From positions 1,798,001-1,862,000 of the forward strand of contig NZ_AP025484.1 in the NCBI RefSeq assembly GCF_024347455.1: DNA of 64,000 nt. The letters run 5' to 3'. The position numbers and the translations under genes were made by a program. The DNA is from Vibrio echinoideorum. Lineage in GTDB: Bacteria; Pseudomonadota; Gammaproteobacteria; Enterobacterales; Vibrionaceae. Every line of letters begins with the position of its first letter. Positions within the stretch are counted from its first letter, which is position 1. The notes beneath the pieces are model-generated. The model saw only the letters and a list, made by a program, of their open reading frames with translations. It did not search any database and was not told where the DNA came from. Positions 48,620 through 58,097 of this stretch are shown here, piece after piece.

Positions 48620-51070
48620 TTACTCAGCTATCTGCTTCAAGAGTAACTCTGTTGGGCGAACAATCGCGATGATCGATTCATCGTAGATCTTCGCTGAATC
48701 AGACAATATCGCTTGGTAGGCATTCGCATCTGATGCTCGAACCTTTTCACCTGCTTGTGCTTTAGCAATCAAGGTTAACGCCAAGTCTGCGACTTCAACG
48801 GTTTTCTCTGCAACCACCACAGTCTCTACCGAAGATAAATTTCCGGCGAAGACAGTTTCAGCAGCGAGTGCAGCCGCTTTTACTTGTTGATAATGCTCTG
48901 CAAGTTGCTCAAGCGCTTGTTGATTATCCGTCGCGACTTCATTGACCAAATCTTGCATCTCGTACACAGCGTAACTTTCCACTGGTAGCGCATCAACGAA
49001 GCGATTTAGACGCTCGTACTGGCTGTATAAAGTGCCCTTAGGTTCAGTTGAGTTCCACTTCTCCCAGTTGCGCGCATAGTACTGTGCTGGTTCTGTGTAT
49101 TTCGCAAGCACGCGCAGGTCGTGAATATCCTGCCCTTTCGCAATACGTTTTAACAGCATGTCAGCGTCCGCATGATGACGTAGCCCAACCGACACATCAG
49201 ACCATGTATCCATCGCTTTCATACGCTTGTACATGCTGCGTTCGTCCGTCAACTCCGCATCAGACCAGAAGCGCTCTGCAATCGCATAGCTGCGCGGCCA
49301 TAGGTAGTTTTCAACCGTGAGGCTGTCTTTGTTCTCTAGCCACATGGTGATCTCGCCGCCCAAGATAAGCTCTTTTTCTTTATCCGTTAATTCTGCTGGG
49401 TAACCACCATTCGGTTCAGGAATCACGCTGCCTTCAACATCACTGCTCGCAATCACTTCACCAGTGGTTGGCCAGCGCACATTACCGACCAACTGGTAAC
49501 TGCCTTCTGCAAAACCCTTTGGATTTAGGTTTAAGTTGAACTCGGTGTACGACATGAAGTTATCGAAGTGGCCAACAAAGGTTTTGCCCGGCACATAATC
49601 AAGGATAAAGATCTCTTCGCGAGACTTACCGTTGTAATCACTGAAGGCACGGAAAGTACCGTCTTTCGCTTCAATGATGGTCAGTGTTCCCTTACGTGGG
49701 CCGCCTTTTGAACGTGGCTTTTCCCATTGATACGTCACGAATTTCTCGCCACTGTGCAGCTTATCGTCAACAGTGATACCGCTTGGCATTGGGTCATTGC
49801 GATAATGGTAGCTCGTCGGCTGAGGTTGATCTAGGTAGTAACCCGTAGAAAGAATACCTGGGTAGCCCTCTTTCGCCGCACGACCAATACTGTCGTGCCC
49901 TTGCCAGCTTTGAATCACGATTGAAGTCGGCAGATCTTTATGCCAAATTTCATCCCAACCGGTCATCTTCTTACCGCGCTCTTCGAGCATCTTCTCAACT
50001 TTTACATTGAGGTAAGACTGCAGACCACGCTCGCCATCGATATTGTTCTCTTCAATGAACTGTTGGTGCTTTTCGCTGTTTTTCCACTGCGCATAATTTG
50101 GCTCATCGCCACCAATGTGGAAGTACTCATCAGGGAACAGCTCGGTCACTTCATCAAACACATCACCCAGCATCTCATAGACTTCTGGGTTCAATGGGTC
50201 CATTAATGGTTCAAACACACCCCAGCCACGTTCTTGTTCGTAGCTTTGACCTTCACCACCCGACATCAAGCGTGGGTAAGCGTGAGCAACCGCAGAAGAG
50301 TGACCCGGAAGAGACACCTCTGGAATCACACGAATACCAAGGTTACGCGCGTATTCAACTAGGTAGCGCACTTGGTCTTTGGTGTAGTAATTACCATCGG
50401 CGGTTTCAGACCAAAGACGCGGCCAAGATTCAGTTTGAATACGAATGCCTTGGTCGTCCCAGAAATGCCAATGGAACACGTTCATTTTCGCCGACGCCAT
50501 CGCATCTAACTGACGAATCAACACATCGAATTCAATAAAGTGACGTGACGTGTCGTAAGAAACACCACGCCAGCGGAAACGAGGCTCATCGACAATCGTA
50601 ACAGCAGGAATATGGTAGCCAGTCGCAGTGGTTTCAACGAGCTGTAAAAGGGTTTCGATGCCGTGAATAGTGCCGTATGGGCTTGGTGAACTCAGCGTGA
50701 TTTGTTCACCCTGAGTGGTAATTTTGTAGGACTCTACAGAGTCGATATTTTGTACTTCAGACTTTGGCGCCGCGTCGATATCAATGATCAGGTTCGCTTC
50801 GTCTGCACTACCAACCTGCCAATTTAGAATCGGCACACCCGTCTGACGCTCAAGGCGATCAATAAAGCGTTTCGCCGTGTACTCAACGCGATCAGAATTA
50901 AAGCCTTTGATGTAAACCTTGAAGTTACCGTCGACCTTAACTTGCCCAGCTTTCAGCTCGACCGTTTGTGGGTACGGCATTAAATTTAGATCGGTATTTG
51001 GAGCCATTGCTAACGCCATTGGGGACACTACTGAACCTGAAATCAATAGGGATAATATAGTTTTTTTCAT
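48620..51070 (-). CDS. GH20 beta-N-acetylhexosaminidase, exported
   Basis: An 816-residue enzyme removing terminal GlcNAc from chitooligosaccharides. Signal peptide about 1-21, GH20b domain about 25-160, catalytic barrel from about 163 with F-H-W-H-F-W-D-D-Q-G and the Asp-Glu pair D322-E323 in H-I-G-G-D-E. The barrel is interrupted at about 428-562 by a beta-rich insert before resuming at L-I-L-G-G-E-I-T-M-W. A helical C-terminal region follows. As the last gene of the KDG/aminoacylase cluster it may release oxidised GlcNAc (GlcNAc1A) from C1-oxidised chitin fragments in the periplasm. Confidence 0.92.
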   Translation of the reverse strand: MKKTILSLLISGSVVSPMALAMAPNTDLNLMPYPQTVELKAGQVKVDGNFKVYIKGFNSDRVEYTAKRFIDRLERQTGVPILNWQVGSADEANLIIDIDAAPKSEVQNIDSVESYKITTQGEQITLSSPSPYGTIHGIETLLQLVETTATGYHIPAVTIVDEPRFRWRGVSYDTSRHFIEFDVLIRQLDAMASAKMNVFHWHFWDDQGIRIQTESWPRLWSETADGNYYTKDQVRYLVEYARNLGIRVIPEVSLPGHSSAVAHAYPRLMSGGEGQSYEQERGWGVFEPLMDPLNPEVYEMLGDVFDEVTELFPDEYFHIGGDEPNYAQWKNSEKHQQFIEENNIDGERGLQSYLNVKVEKMLEERGKKMTGWDEIWHKDLPTSIVIQSWQGHDSIGRAAKEGYPGILSTGYYLDQPQPTSYHYRNDPMPSGITVDDKLHSGEKFVTYQWEKPRSKGGPRKGTLTIIEAKDGTFRAFSDYNGKSREEIFILDYVPGKTFVGHFDNFMSYTEFNLNLNPKGFAEGSYQLVGNVRWPTTGEVIASSDVEGSVIPEPNGGYPAELTDKEKELILGGEITMWLENKDSLTVENYLWPRSYAIAERFWSDAELTDERSMYKRMKAMDTWSDVSVGLRHHADADMLLKRIAKGQDIHDLRVLAKYTEPAQYYARNWEKWNSTEPKGTLYSQYERLNRFVDALPVESYAVYEMQDLVNEVATDNQQALEQLAEHYQQVKAAALAAETVFAGNLSSVETVVVAEKTVEVADLALTLIAKAQAGEKVRASDANAYQAILSDSAKIYDESIIAIVRPTELLLKQIAE

Positions 51071-51093
51071 TATTAGTTTTCCTATATAAATAC

Positions 51094-51135
51094 GGTTCTG
51101 TTTTGTTTATCGGAGGCGATTCACAAAACAGAACC
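51094..51135 (-). other. Stem-loop between eda and GH20 genes
   Basis: GGTTCTGTTTTG and CAAAACAGAACC form a perfect 12-bp stem with an 18-base loop. No T run follows on the minus strand, so it is more likely an mRNA processing or stability element than a full terminator. Confidence 0.6.
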
Positions 51136-51155
51136 ATCAGCCACTGCTGTTGCTC

Positions 51156-51199
51156 GTTATCGCTAATTCGAAAGCTTGTTATCGCTAGTTCAAAAGCTT
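51156..51199. repeat. 22-bp tandem repeat at the end of eda
   Basis: GTTATCGCTAATTCGAAAGC plus TT (51156-51177) and a second copy with two changes (51178-51199) lie head to tail; the second touches the eda stop codon. Confidence 0.9.
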
Positions 51200-51833
51200 A
51201 TTGCTCGTTAACAAGAGCGACCGCTTCACGAACCAATACTGCAATCTCGTCCCATTGCTCATTCTCGATCATTTTCGGCGACACCATCCAAGTACCACCA
51301 CAGCACACCACGCGATCCACTGCTAAGTAGTCATTCACGTTGTGTTTACCGATACCGCCCGTTGGCATTAAAGACACATCAACATATGGCGCTAACAGAG
51401 ACTTCACCATGTTGATGCCGCCAGACGCTTCTGCCGGGAAGAACTTCAAGAAGTTAAGGCCAAGCTCTAACGCTTGCTCTACTTGGCTTGGGTTGTTTAC
51501 GCCCGGAACGATTGGCATACCGATTTCTTGGCAACGTTTTACGGTGTTTGGGTTCAGGCCCGGAGCTACGATGAATTCGCTGCCTAACTCTTTCGCAAGG
51601 TCGATCTGCGCTGGCGTTAATACTGTGCCAGCACCGATACACATCTCTGGGTACGCATCGCGCATCGCACGAATCGCGTCTGCTGCCGCTTCAGTACGGA
51701 ATGTCACTTCAGCAACTGGCAGGCCGTTTTCTACCAACACTTTTGCCAGTGGAATCGCGTGTTCAACCTTGTTAATTTGGATAACAGGGATAACTTTGAA
51801 TTGCTTAAGTTTGTTGATCATTTCTTGAGACAT
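51198..51833 (-). CDS. eda: KDPG aldolase (second copy)
   Basis: A 211-residue class I aldolase giving pyruvate and glyceraldehyde 3-phosphate. A-E-V-T-F-R-T, G-A-G-T-V-L, P-G-V-N-N-P-S and the Schiff-base lysine in L-K-F-F-P-A-E-A-S-G-G are present. It follows kdgK by 19 bases. It is similar to, but clearly diverged from, the copy at 6042-6671. In this cluster it would be the last step from KDG formed out of glucosaminate. Confidence 0.93.
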   Translation of the reverse strand: MSQEMINKLKQFKVIPVIQINKVEHAIPLAKVLVENGLPVAEVTFRTEAAADAIRAMRDAYPEMCIGAGTVLTPAQIDLAKELGSEFIVAPGLNPNTVKRCQEIGMPIVPGVNNPSQVEQALELGLNFLKFFPAEASGGINMVKSLLAPYVDVSLMPTGGIGKHNVNDYLAVDRVVCCGGTWMVSPKMIENEQWDEIAVLVREAVALVNEQ

Positions 51834-51852
51834 AATAATTCCGCTTTTTATT

Positions 51853-52800
51853 TTATTTTTTAATCAGTTGGCTCATAGCGCTCACGGGGATGATTGCGCC
51901 AGAGTATTGAATAACGATGGAAGCCAGTTGGTGGCCAAGTTCGGCTGCGTCGGTGGCGCTCTCGCCAGTAAGACGCGCAGCTAAATAACCCGCGGCGAAT
52001 GAATCGCCCGCAGCACAGGTATCAACCACGTTAGAAACACGAGTTGCTGAGACATAATTCTCAATAATGTTGCCCTGTTCAACTTGAACAATCTTGCATG
52101 GCTCGCAGCCACGTTTGATAACGATCTCTTGGCAACCCAAACGAAGGCAGCGTTGTTGAACGCTCTCTGAGTTACCCCATACAAGCAGATCGTCGTCTTC
52201 GGTAATCAAGGCGATGTCTACCAATGGCAGTAACTTGGCGTACCAATGTCGAGCTTGCTCAGTGCTCCAAAGTTGCGGGCGATAGTTATTATCAAAAATC
52301 ACCTTGCCGCCTTGGTTTGAGAACACGCTAATGGCTTTGAATAAACGCTCGCGAGAGGCATCATCCAAGATCGCGATACTGATACCGCTGATGTAAATCG
52401 CACCGACTTGTTTCTCGGTCAGGGCAATTTCAAGCTTGTTTAAGTTATCGATTTGAAAGTAGAACTTTACTGCCGCATCGTTGCGCCAGTAGTGAAAATG
52501 TCGCTCACCCGTTTCATCGGTTTCTACCATGTATAAGCCAGGTAACTTGTTTGGAATGCGTTCAACGAAATTGGTTTGAATGCCCTCTAACTGCCAGCTA
52601 TCAATCATATTTTGAGACAGTTCATCGCTACCAAGGCCCGTCGCGTAATGAACAAAGAGGTTTTGATGTTGGGTTAAGCGAGAAAGGTAAAGCGCGGTAT
52701 TGAGCGTGTCACCGCCGAATTTTTTGGTTAATGGAGAGCCGCTGATTTCGACCATGCACTCGCCAAAGAAAGCAATATTGAAGTTAGAAGATGCAGGCAT
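51853..52800 (-). CDS. kdgK: 2-keto-3-deoxygluconate kinase (second copy)
   Basis: A 315-residue PfkB kinase. G-E-C-M-V-E-I and G-G-D-T-L-N-T-A near the N-terminus bind the sugar acid, and C-A-A-G-D-S-F-A-A-G near the C-terminus is the anion hole with catalytic Asp. AGGA lies eight bases before ATG. Co-transcribed with eda and preceded by the symporter gene. Its presence shows that this cluster makes KDG, which is the key to its interpretation. Confidence 0.92.
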   Translation of the reverse strand: MPASSNFNIAFFGECMVEISGSPLTKKFGGDTLNTALYLSRLTQHQNLFVHYATGLGSDELSQNMIDSWQLEGIQTNFVERIPNKLPGLYMVETDETGERHFHYWRNDAAVKFYFQIDNLNKLEIALTEKQVGAIYISGISIAILDDASRERLFKAISVFSNQGGKVIFDNNYRPQLWSTEQARHWYAKLLPLVDIALITEDDDLLVWGNSESVQQRCLRLGCQEIVIKRGCEPCKIVQVEQGNIIENYVSATRVSNVVDTCAAGDSFAAGYLAARLTGESATDAAELGHQLASIVIQYSGAIIPVSAMSQLIKK

Positions 52801-52929
52801 AGCCGATCCTAAAATAGAGATATAAATGGGGAAGAAGGCCCTACCGAGAAGCAGAGCCTGAGCTAGCTAAACCACTCCACAACTTGTTGTACTGAATTTG
52901 TTGTACTAACTAGCTGTGGAGCGTTTAGA

Positions 52930-54444
52930 TTAGCTTGTTTGATTTGCTGGACGTTGAGAAGACGCGTCTTCTTCAAGCACACCTGAATCTGACAATTCCA
53001 TTTCCATCAGAGCGCGCTCGTCATCAAGAATTGCTTTTGCCATTTCAGGTGTCACTTGGTTAGCCGGAGTACATAGGCTTACCAGCACACCAGCCGTTAG
53101 AGCCACTAGACAAGAAGGAATCACAGGGTTACCCCAGAAAGCCGTGTAGTCTGCGTTTAGCATTACAACAAATGAAGCCACAGATGCACCCGCTAGCGTA
53201 GCAAGCGCACCCTGCCAGTTGTAACGTTTCCAGAATCGACCCAACATACCGCACACAAACATGCCCGACATTACGGTTGAAATCATTTTCGTGATGTAGC
53301 CAATGATGTCGTTTGACGTCAGTGCGAACAACAGTGCAAAACCAATCACCACAATCAATGCCAAGCGAGAATAGTTCACCATTGACTCTTTGTTTGGTAC
53401 GCGGCCAGTGAACATCACGTAAACATCACGCAGTAAGATAGACACACCAGCTATCGCATCTGAACTTGCGCTCGACATGGTTGCAGAAAGACCCGCGATA
53501 AGAACAATCATGCCAACGCCAACCGGAAGAACCGTTGCTGCAACATAAGGGAACGAGTAGTTCGGATTATCCAATGATGGATCAATGGCATGTGCTGCCA
53601 TACCAATGATTGCAGGGATGATTGAGAAGAAAAGATACAACACACCCGATGCAACAAATGAGCGACGAACGGTTGATACATCTTTACCCGAGTAGATACG
53701 TTGACGGAATGAAGGCGTAGCTAGTACACCAACACCAATAACCACAGCCAGAGACACAGCAGGAAGAAGACCCAGTTTATCGATTGCTAAAAAGCTCGTA
53801 GCAGCAGGCTCCATGGCAGCGTAAAGGTTATCCATGCCGCCGATGTAATCGACTGACATAACCGCCATCAAGATGAAGCCAGCAAAAAGAATGACAGCTT
53901 GAATGGTATCGGTCCACACAACGGCTGTGTAACCACCGATCACCACGTAAATAGTGAATGCCGCTGCAATAATGATTTTCGCTAGGTTGAGGTCGATGTC
54001 TGCAATCCACGCTAAGTACATGCCACCACCCAGAATGTGAGCGCCTAACCAACCAATTGAAGCGACAAAGATCAGTACACCTACAACGTTTTTCACGATG
54101 CGGTTAGCGCCAACATAGTAAGCCAGCTCTTCACTCATGGTCATGAAGTTCAATTTACGAACCGGAGCAAACCAAAGCGCAAGTAATAGGATGCCTATCG
54201 CACCACCAATACCGTACAGAGCACCTGCCCAGCCATTTGCGTAGCCGAAGCCAACCGCACCCATACTAGAACCCGTACCAACCATCGTCGCTACTGTTGT
54301 ACCAAGTACTAAGAACATAGGTAGGCCACGGCCACCTAATAAGAAATCTTCGCCAGATTTTTGATTACGCGAGACAAACCAGCCTAACCAAATTAAAAAA
54401 CATACGTACACGCCGAAGCCTGTAAGAAAAAGTGTGCTGTTCAT
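52930..54444 (-). CDS. Sodium:solute symporter (SSS family)
   Basis: A 504-residue inner-membrane transporter with about 13 helices. The N-terminal F-L-L-G-G-R-G-L-P and G-T-G-S-S-M-G-A-V-G-F-G-Y pattern and the S-A-T-M-S-S-A-S-S-D Na+-site region are typical of the SSS family. A charged C-terminal tail of about 35 residues ends it. In this setting the likely cargo is GlcNAc1A or a related amino-sugar acid; the family itself is broad. Confidence 0.88.
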   Translation of the reverse strand: MNSTLFLTGFGVYVCFLIWLGWFVSRNQKSGEDFLLGGRGLPMFLVLGTTVATMVGTGSSMGAVGFGYANGWAGALYGIGGAIGILLLALWFAPVRKLNFMTMSEELAYYVGANRIVKNVVGVLIFVASIGWLGAHILGGGMYLAWIADIDLNLAKIIIAAAFTIYVVIGGYTAVVWTDTIQAVILFAGFILMAVMSVDYIGGMDNLYAAMEPAATSFLAIDKLGLLPAVSLAVVIGVGVLATPSFRQRIYSGKDVSTVRRSFVASGVLYLFFSIIPAIIGMAAHAIDPSLDNPNYSFPYVAATVLPVGVGMIVLIAGLSATMSSASSDAIAGVSILLRDVYVMFTGRVPNKESMVNYSRLALIVVIGFALLFALTSNDIIGYITKMISTVMSGMFVCGMLGRFWKRYNWQGALATLAGASVASFVVMLNADYTAFWGNPVIPSCLVALTAGVLVSLCTPANQVTPEMAKAILDDERALMEMELSDSGVLEEDASSQRPANQTS

Positions 54445-54649
54445 TTGACACCTCTCAGTGAAATATTGAGTTCATTCTTGAACTTTATTTATGATTCATT
54501 CATTTTATATTTCATATGATTACTTTATTGATTTTATCTTTTTTAATTAAAGTAATTTTTATAAATGTAGGGTGAGAGTATTAAAGGATAATAACAGGGA
54601 TAACTAACCCCTAATACTCTCTAAGTAGGTAATTGTGATTAGGTTATTA

Positions 54650-55042
54650 CTATCCGCGATCGGCGCGGTAGCAAGTCACATCCACTTCAACCTTCACGTC
54701 TACAACTAAGTCGCAAACCATGCAGATACGAGCCGGTGGGTTAGCACCGAAGAACTCTTTGAATACTTTATTAAAAGATTGGAAGTAACGAGAATCCGTT
54801 AGCACAACCTTTACGTGCATTACGTCTTCTAGGCCGTAACCCGCTTCAGTCATGATATCGACACAGTTTTGGATCGCTAGGCGAGACTGGTCAACAATTC
54901 CACCCTCAACCACTTCACCATCTGTCATCGGTGTCTGGCCAGAAACGTATAGGAAACCACCTGCTTCAGTTGCACGTGCAAATGGTAAATGTTGTCCGCC
55001 TGTACCTGTACCGCCTTCAACACCGTAACGTTTAATAGTCAT
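54650..55042 (-). CDS. RidA-family enamine/imine deaminase
   Basis: A 130-residue protein of the Rid/YjgF family that hydrolyses reactive enamine or imine intermediates of PLP enzymes. It has G-G-F-L-Y-V-S-G-Q-T-P and ends with P-P-A-R-I-C-M-V-C-D-L, where the usual P-x-A-R substrate-binding Arg is kept. Its place beside a D-aminoacylase and a PLP deaminase suggests that it speeds release of ammonia from the imino acid formed from glucosaminate. Confidence 0.88.
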   Translation of the reverse strand: MTIKRYGVEGGTGTGGQHLPFARATEAGGFLYVSGQTPMTDGEVVEGGIVDQSRLAIQNCVDIMTEAGYGLEDVMHVKVVLTDSRYFQSFNKVFKEFFGANPPARICMVCDLVVDVKVEVDVTCYRADRG

Positions 55043-55163
55043 TTTTTAACTCCACTTATTTATAGATAATATTGGCTTTCCAGATAAAACAATTTCTATT
55101 CCAATATATTTAAATTAATTCGCCATTTTTATAGCCATCTGAATTTAATAAATAATTTAAATT

Positions 55164-56597
55164 CTAGTTTCGGTAAATAAAAACGCCTGAACGATTATTT
55201 CTTACTTTTCCTTGCTGGTAAGTTAACTCACCATTTACAAATACACTTTCTATTCCTTGTGCAACTGAAATAGGATTTTCAAATGTTGCTGTGTCTTTAA
55301 TATTCTTTGGATCAAATAAAACTAAATCGGCAAAAGCACCACAGCGAACTTCGCCTCGGCCGGCTAAGTTGTAACGCTGAGCCGACATTCCGGTCATCTT
55401 GTGAATCGCTTCTGGCAACGAGAACAATTTTTCATCTCGGCAGTAGTGACCTAGCACTTTCGGGAAGGTGCCCCACAATCTTGGGTGTGGATGCGGGTCA
55501 TTGGGTAAACCGTCTGAGCCGACCATGGTCAGTTTGTATTTCAATACACGCTTTACGTCGTTCTCATCCATGCAGTGATAGACCGCGCCCGCTGGTTGAA
55601 GCGCTTTTGCTGCGTCCATCAGGGGTAGATTCATTTCATCAGCAATCTGCTTCAGCGTTTTGCCTGCGTGTTCTGGTTTTGATTCAGACCAAGTGATGAA
55701 GATGTCGAAATCGTCGGTCACTTGTTTCAAATCTAATGTCGAAGAGCTCGCTGAGTATGGGTAGCAGTCGCAAGACACATCTTGGTGCTCAGAAACCTTG
55801 TCCATCAAATCAAGAACTTCAACAGTTCTGCCCCAATTGCCCGCACCTGCACATTTAAGGTGTGAAATAACAACAGGCACTTTCGCGTATTGTCCTGTCT
55901 CAAACGCCTCTTCCATCGCGCTTAAGATCTCTTCAAATTCGGTACGCATATGCGTGGTATAGATGCCGCCATGGCCAGAAAGCACTTTCGCTAACTGCAT
56001 CACTTCGTTAGCATTCGCTTGTTTCGCGCTTGCGTAAGCCAAACCCGAGCTCAAACCTAATGCGCCTTGCGCCATCGCCAAATCAAGATTGGTCTGCATC
56101 GCTGCAATTTCGTCTTCGTTTGCTGTGCGTTGTAAGTCGTCCATCACTTGGTTACGCAATGTCGTATGGCCGACTAACGCTGCGACGTTTACTGCTGGTT
56201 GAGCTTGCTCTACCGCTTGTGCATACGCTGAAAAAGTTGGGTATTTGAAATCAGCCTGAGCGCCTAAAAGATTCATTGGGTCAGGTGGGTCACCAGCCAA
56301 AATGGTTGGCGATGCGCTGATACCGCAGTTGCCAACAATCACGGTTGTGACACCTTGGCTGATCTTAGGCAGGCAGTCTGGGTAACGAATTACATTGGTA
56401 TCGTCATGTGTGTGTACATCGATAAAACCAGGAGCCAATGCTAAGCCTGCTCCCTCAACCAACTGGCCACAATCTTCATGATCGATTTGACCAATTTCGG
56501 CTATTTTTCCATCTCGGATTGCTACATCGGCACAAAACGATTGTTCGCCGGTGCCGTCAAACACCTCTACATTTTTAATTATCGTATCGAACAACAT
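55164..56597 (-). CDS. D-aminoacylase-like amidohydrolase, possible GlcNAc1A deacetylase
   Basis: A 477-residue amidohydrolase of the N-acyl-D-amino-acid deacylase family. G-F-I-D-V-H-T-H-D-D-T is the H-x-H metal site, G-N-C-G-I-S contains the bridging Cys, T-H-M-R-T-E and I-S-H-L-K-C supply further His ligands, and V-G-S-D-G-L-P carries the catalytic Asp. In this cluster, N-deacetylation of 2-acetamido-2-deoxygluconate to glucosaminate and acetate is more plausible than general D-amino-acid salvage. First gene of the leftward operon. Confidence 0.88.
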   Translation of the reverse strand: MLFDTIIKNVEVFDGTGEQSFCADVAIRDGKIAEIGQIDHEDCGQLVEGAGLALAPGFIDVHTHDDTNVIRYPDCLPKISQGVTTVIVGNCGISASPTILAGDPPDPMNLLGAQADFKYPTFSAYAQAVEQAQPAVNVAALVGHTTLRNQVMDDLQRTANEDEIAAMQTNLDLAMAQGALGLSSGLAYASAKQANANEVMQLAKVLSGHGGIYTTHMRTEFEEILSAMEEAFETGQYAKVPVVISHLKCAGAGNWGRTVEVLDLMDKVSEHQDVSCDCYPYSASSSTLDLKQVTDDFDIFITWSESKPEHAGKTLKQIADEMNLPLMDAAKALQPAGAVYHCMDENDVKRVLKYKLTMVGSDGLPNDPHPHPRLWGTFPKVLGHYCRDEKLFSLPEAIHKMTGMSAQRYNLAGRGEVRCGAFADLVLFDPKNIKDTATFENPISVAQGIESVFVNGELTYQQGKVRNNRSGVFIYRN

Positions 56598-56773
56598 TTT
56601 TCACTCTCTCAATCCACTGTGTTGATGGAGCTATATTAGAAATTCAGCCGATTATTTTCAGTGACAAAACACACATAATATTTTAATTTGTGTGATAGTT
56701 TCTACCACAAAACAGATTATGGATATATTTAAATATTAAATAACAACAACTTAAATCATGTTAGGAATCAGCA
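56598..56773. promoter_or_regulatory. Divergent promoter region of the amino-sugar-acid cluster
   Basis: The 176 bases between the amidohydrolase and PLP-enzyme genes should hold both promoters. A dyad at 56687-56712 and nearby extra TGTG/CACA half-sites are the likely operator for the RpiR regulator. Confidence 0.6.
56687..56712. promoter_or_regulatory. Candidate RpiR operator
   Basis: A dyad centred on TTT at 56699-56701 matches 9 of 11 positions on each side (core GATAG-TTT-CTACC, outer TGTG/CACA). It lies about 60 bases before the PLP-enzyme start. Confidence 0.5.
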
Positions 56774-58048
56774 ATGAAACATAACTCGGCACAAAAAGAT
56801 GTTATAAAGTATCAAAACGATAGTTTTATCTTGACTGAAAAAGGCCAAAAAGGGAGAGCAATATCACAATCTGAGAACGGTATTTATCGACTGGTTGATG
56901 AAGATGTTTCACTTCCGGTTGCAGTTATCAAACAATCGGCATTGACCAATAACCTGAATTGGATGCAATCATTCGCCGATCATCATCAGGTTAAATTGTC
57001 GCCACACGGCAAAACCTCCATGACTCCTGCTTTTTTCCGCCAACAGCTAGAAAATGGCGCTTGGGGCATAACAGTAGCAACGCCTGCACAGGCAGAAGTT
57101 GCCGCAATGGCGGGTGCGAAACGAATCATCATGGCCAACCAATTGGTAGGTAAAACCAACATGGCGGTCATCGAACAACTTATTCGCGAGTTTGATGTCG
57201 ATTTCTATTGTTGTGTGGATTCATCAGTAAACGTGCAGCAACTTAACCAATATTTCGCCAATACAAAGCAGACGCTAAAAGTACTGATCGAGTTTGGTGT
57301 ACCGGGTGGTCGTTGTGGGTGTCGTTCACCACAAGAAGTTCTAGAACTGGCTCAAACCATCCAAGACACACCAGCCCTTTCGCTGGCAGGTATTGAGGTG
57401 TACGAGGGTGTAATTCACGGTGACAATGCAGAACAAGACATTCGTACCTTCTTAAATCAGGCGCTCACTTCGGTCGAAAGCCTCGCATCAGATGGCCTAA
57501 TTGCAGGGCAACCTATCATCACTGGTGCAGGATCTGCTTGGTACGATGTAGTCGCAGAATGTTTGGCGAACCTAACCGATTATTTGGCGATCATCCGTCC
57601 GGGTTGTTATGCCATTCACGACACAGGCATTTACCTAGACGCACAAAGCAAGGTGTTGCAACGTGCCCAAGTCAACCAAGGCTACGCGTGCGAATTGGGA
57701 GGTGATTTAGAATCGGCACTTGAGGTATGGGCTTATGTAATCTCTCGTCCGGAACCAACGAAGTTAGTGGTTGGGCTAGGCAAGCGTGATGTGGCCTTTG
57801 ATGCGGGTTTACCGATTGCCGAGCGCGGCTATCGCAATGGCAAAGCTATATCAGTGAAAGGCTTAACCTCTACTGCGGTGATGGATCAACATACCTTTGT
57901 GGAAACCGACGGTTCTTCTGAGATTGAAGTGGGCGACATGATTGCTTTCTCCACCTCACATCCGTGTTTAACCTTCGACAAATGGCGCTACATTGCCATC
58001 AGCGATGACGAACATCAGGTGACCAAATGGGTGGAAACCTGTTTCTAG
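56774..58048 (+). CDS. D-threonine-aldolase-fold PLP deaminase, possible glucosaminate dehydratase/deaminase
   Basis: A 424-residue fold-type III PLP enzyme. The Schiff-base lysine is in S-P-H-G-K-T-S-M (about residue 80) at the end of the first barrel strand region. The C-terminal D-serine-dehydratase-like domain ends with S-H-P-C-L-T-F-D-K-W, where His and Cys bind zinc in relatives. Relatives act on D-threonine or D-serine. Here it probably removes water and ammonia from 2-amino-2-deoxy-D-gluconate to give KDG, with RidA assisting. Divergent from the other enzyme genes. Confidence 0.87.
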   Translation: MKHNSAQKDVIKYQNDSFILTEKGQKGRAISQSENGIYRLVDEDVSLPVAVIKQSALTNNLNWMQSFADHHQVKLSPHGKTSMTPAFFRQQLENGAWGITVATPAQAEVAAMAGAKRIIMANQLVGKTNMAVIEQLIREFDVDFYCCVDSSVNVQQLNQYFANTKQTLKVLIEFGVPGGRCGCRSPQEVLELAQTIQDTPALSLAGIEVYEGVIHGDNAEQDIRTFLNQALTSVESLASDGLIAGQPIITGAGSAWYDVVAECLANLTDYLAIIRPGCYAIHDTGIYLDAQSKVLQRAQVNQGYACELGGDLESALEVWAYVISRPEPTKLVVGLGKRDVAFDAGLPIAERGYRNGKAISVKGLTSTAVMDQHTFVETDGSSEIEVGDMIAFSTSHPCLTFDKWRYIAISDDEHQVTKWVETCF

Positions 58049-58097
58049 GTCGATTTTTCAATAAGCTAGAATCAACGAAGCAATAAGATATACTAAC

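Noticed and set aside
50098..50538. 146-residue plus-strand frame inside the GH20 gene
   Set aside because: Shadow frame of the hexosaminidase; composition rich in His, Ser and Pro as expected of an antisense frame.
55307..55696. 129-residue plus-strand frame inside the amidohydrolase gene
   Set aside because: Shadow frame of a well-supported gene on the other strand, with no start signal.
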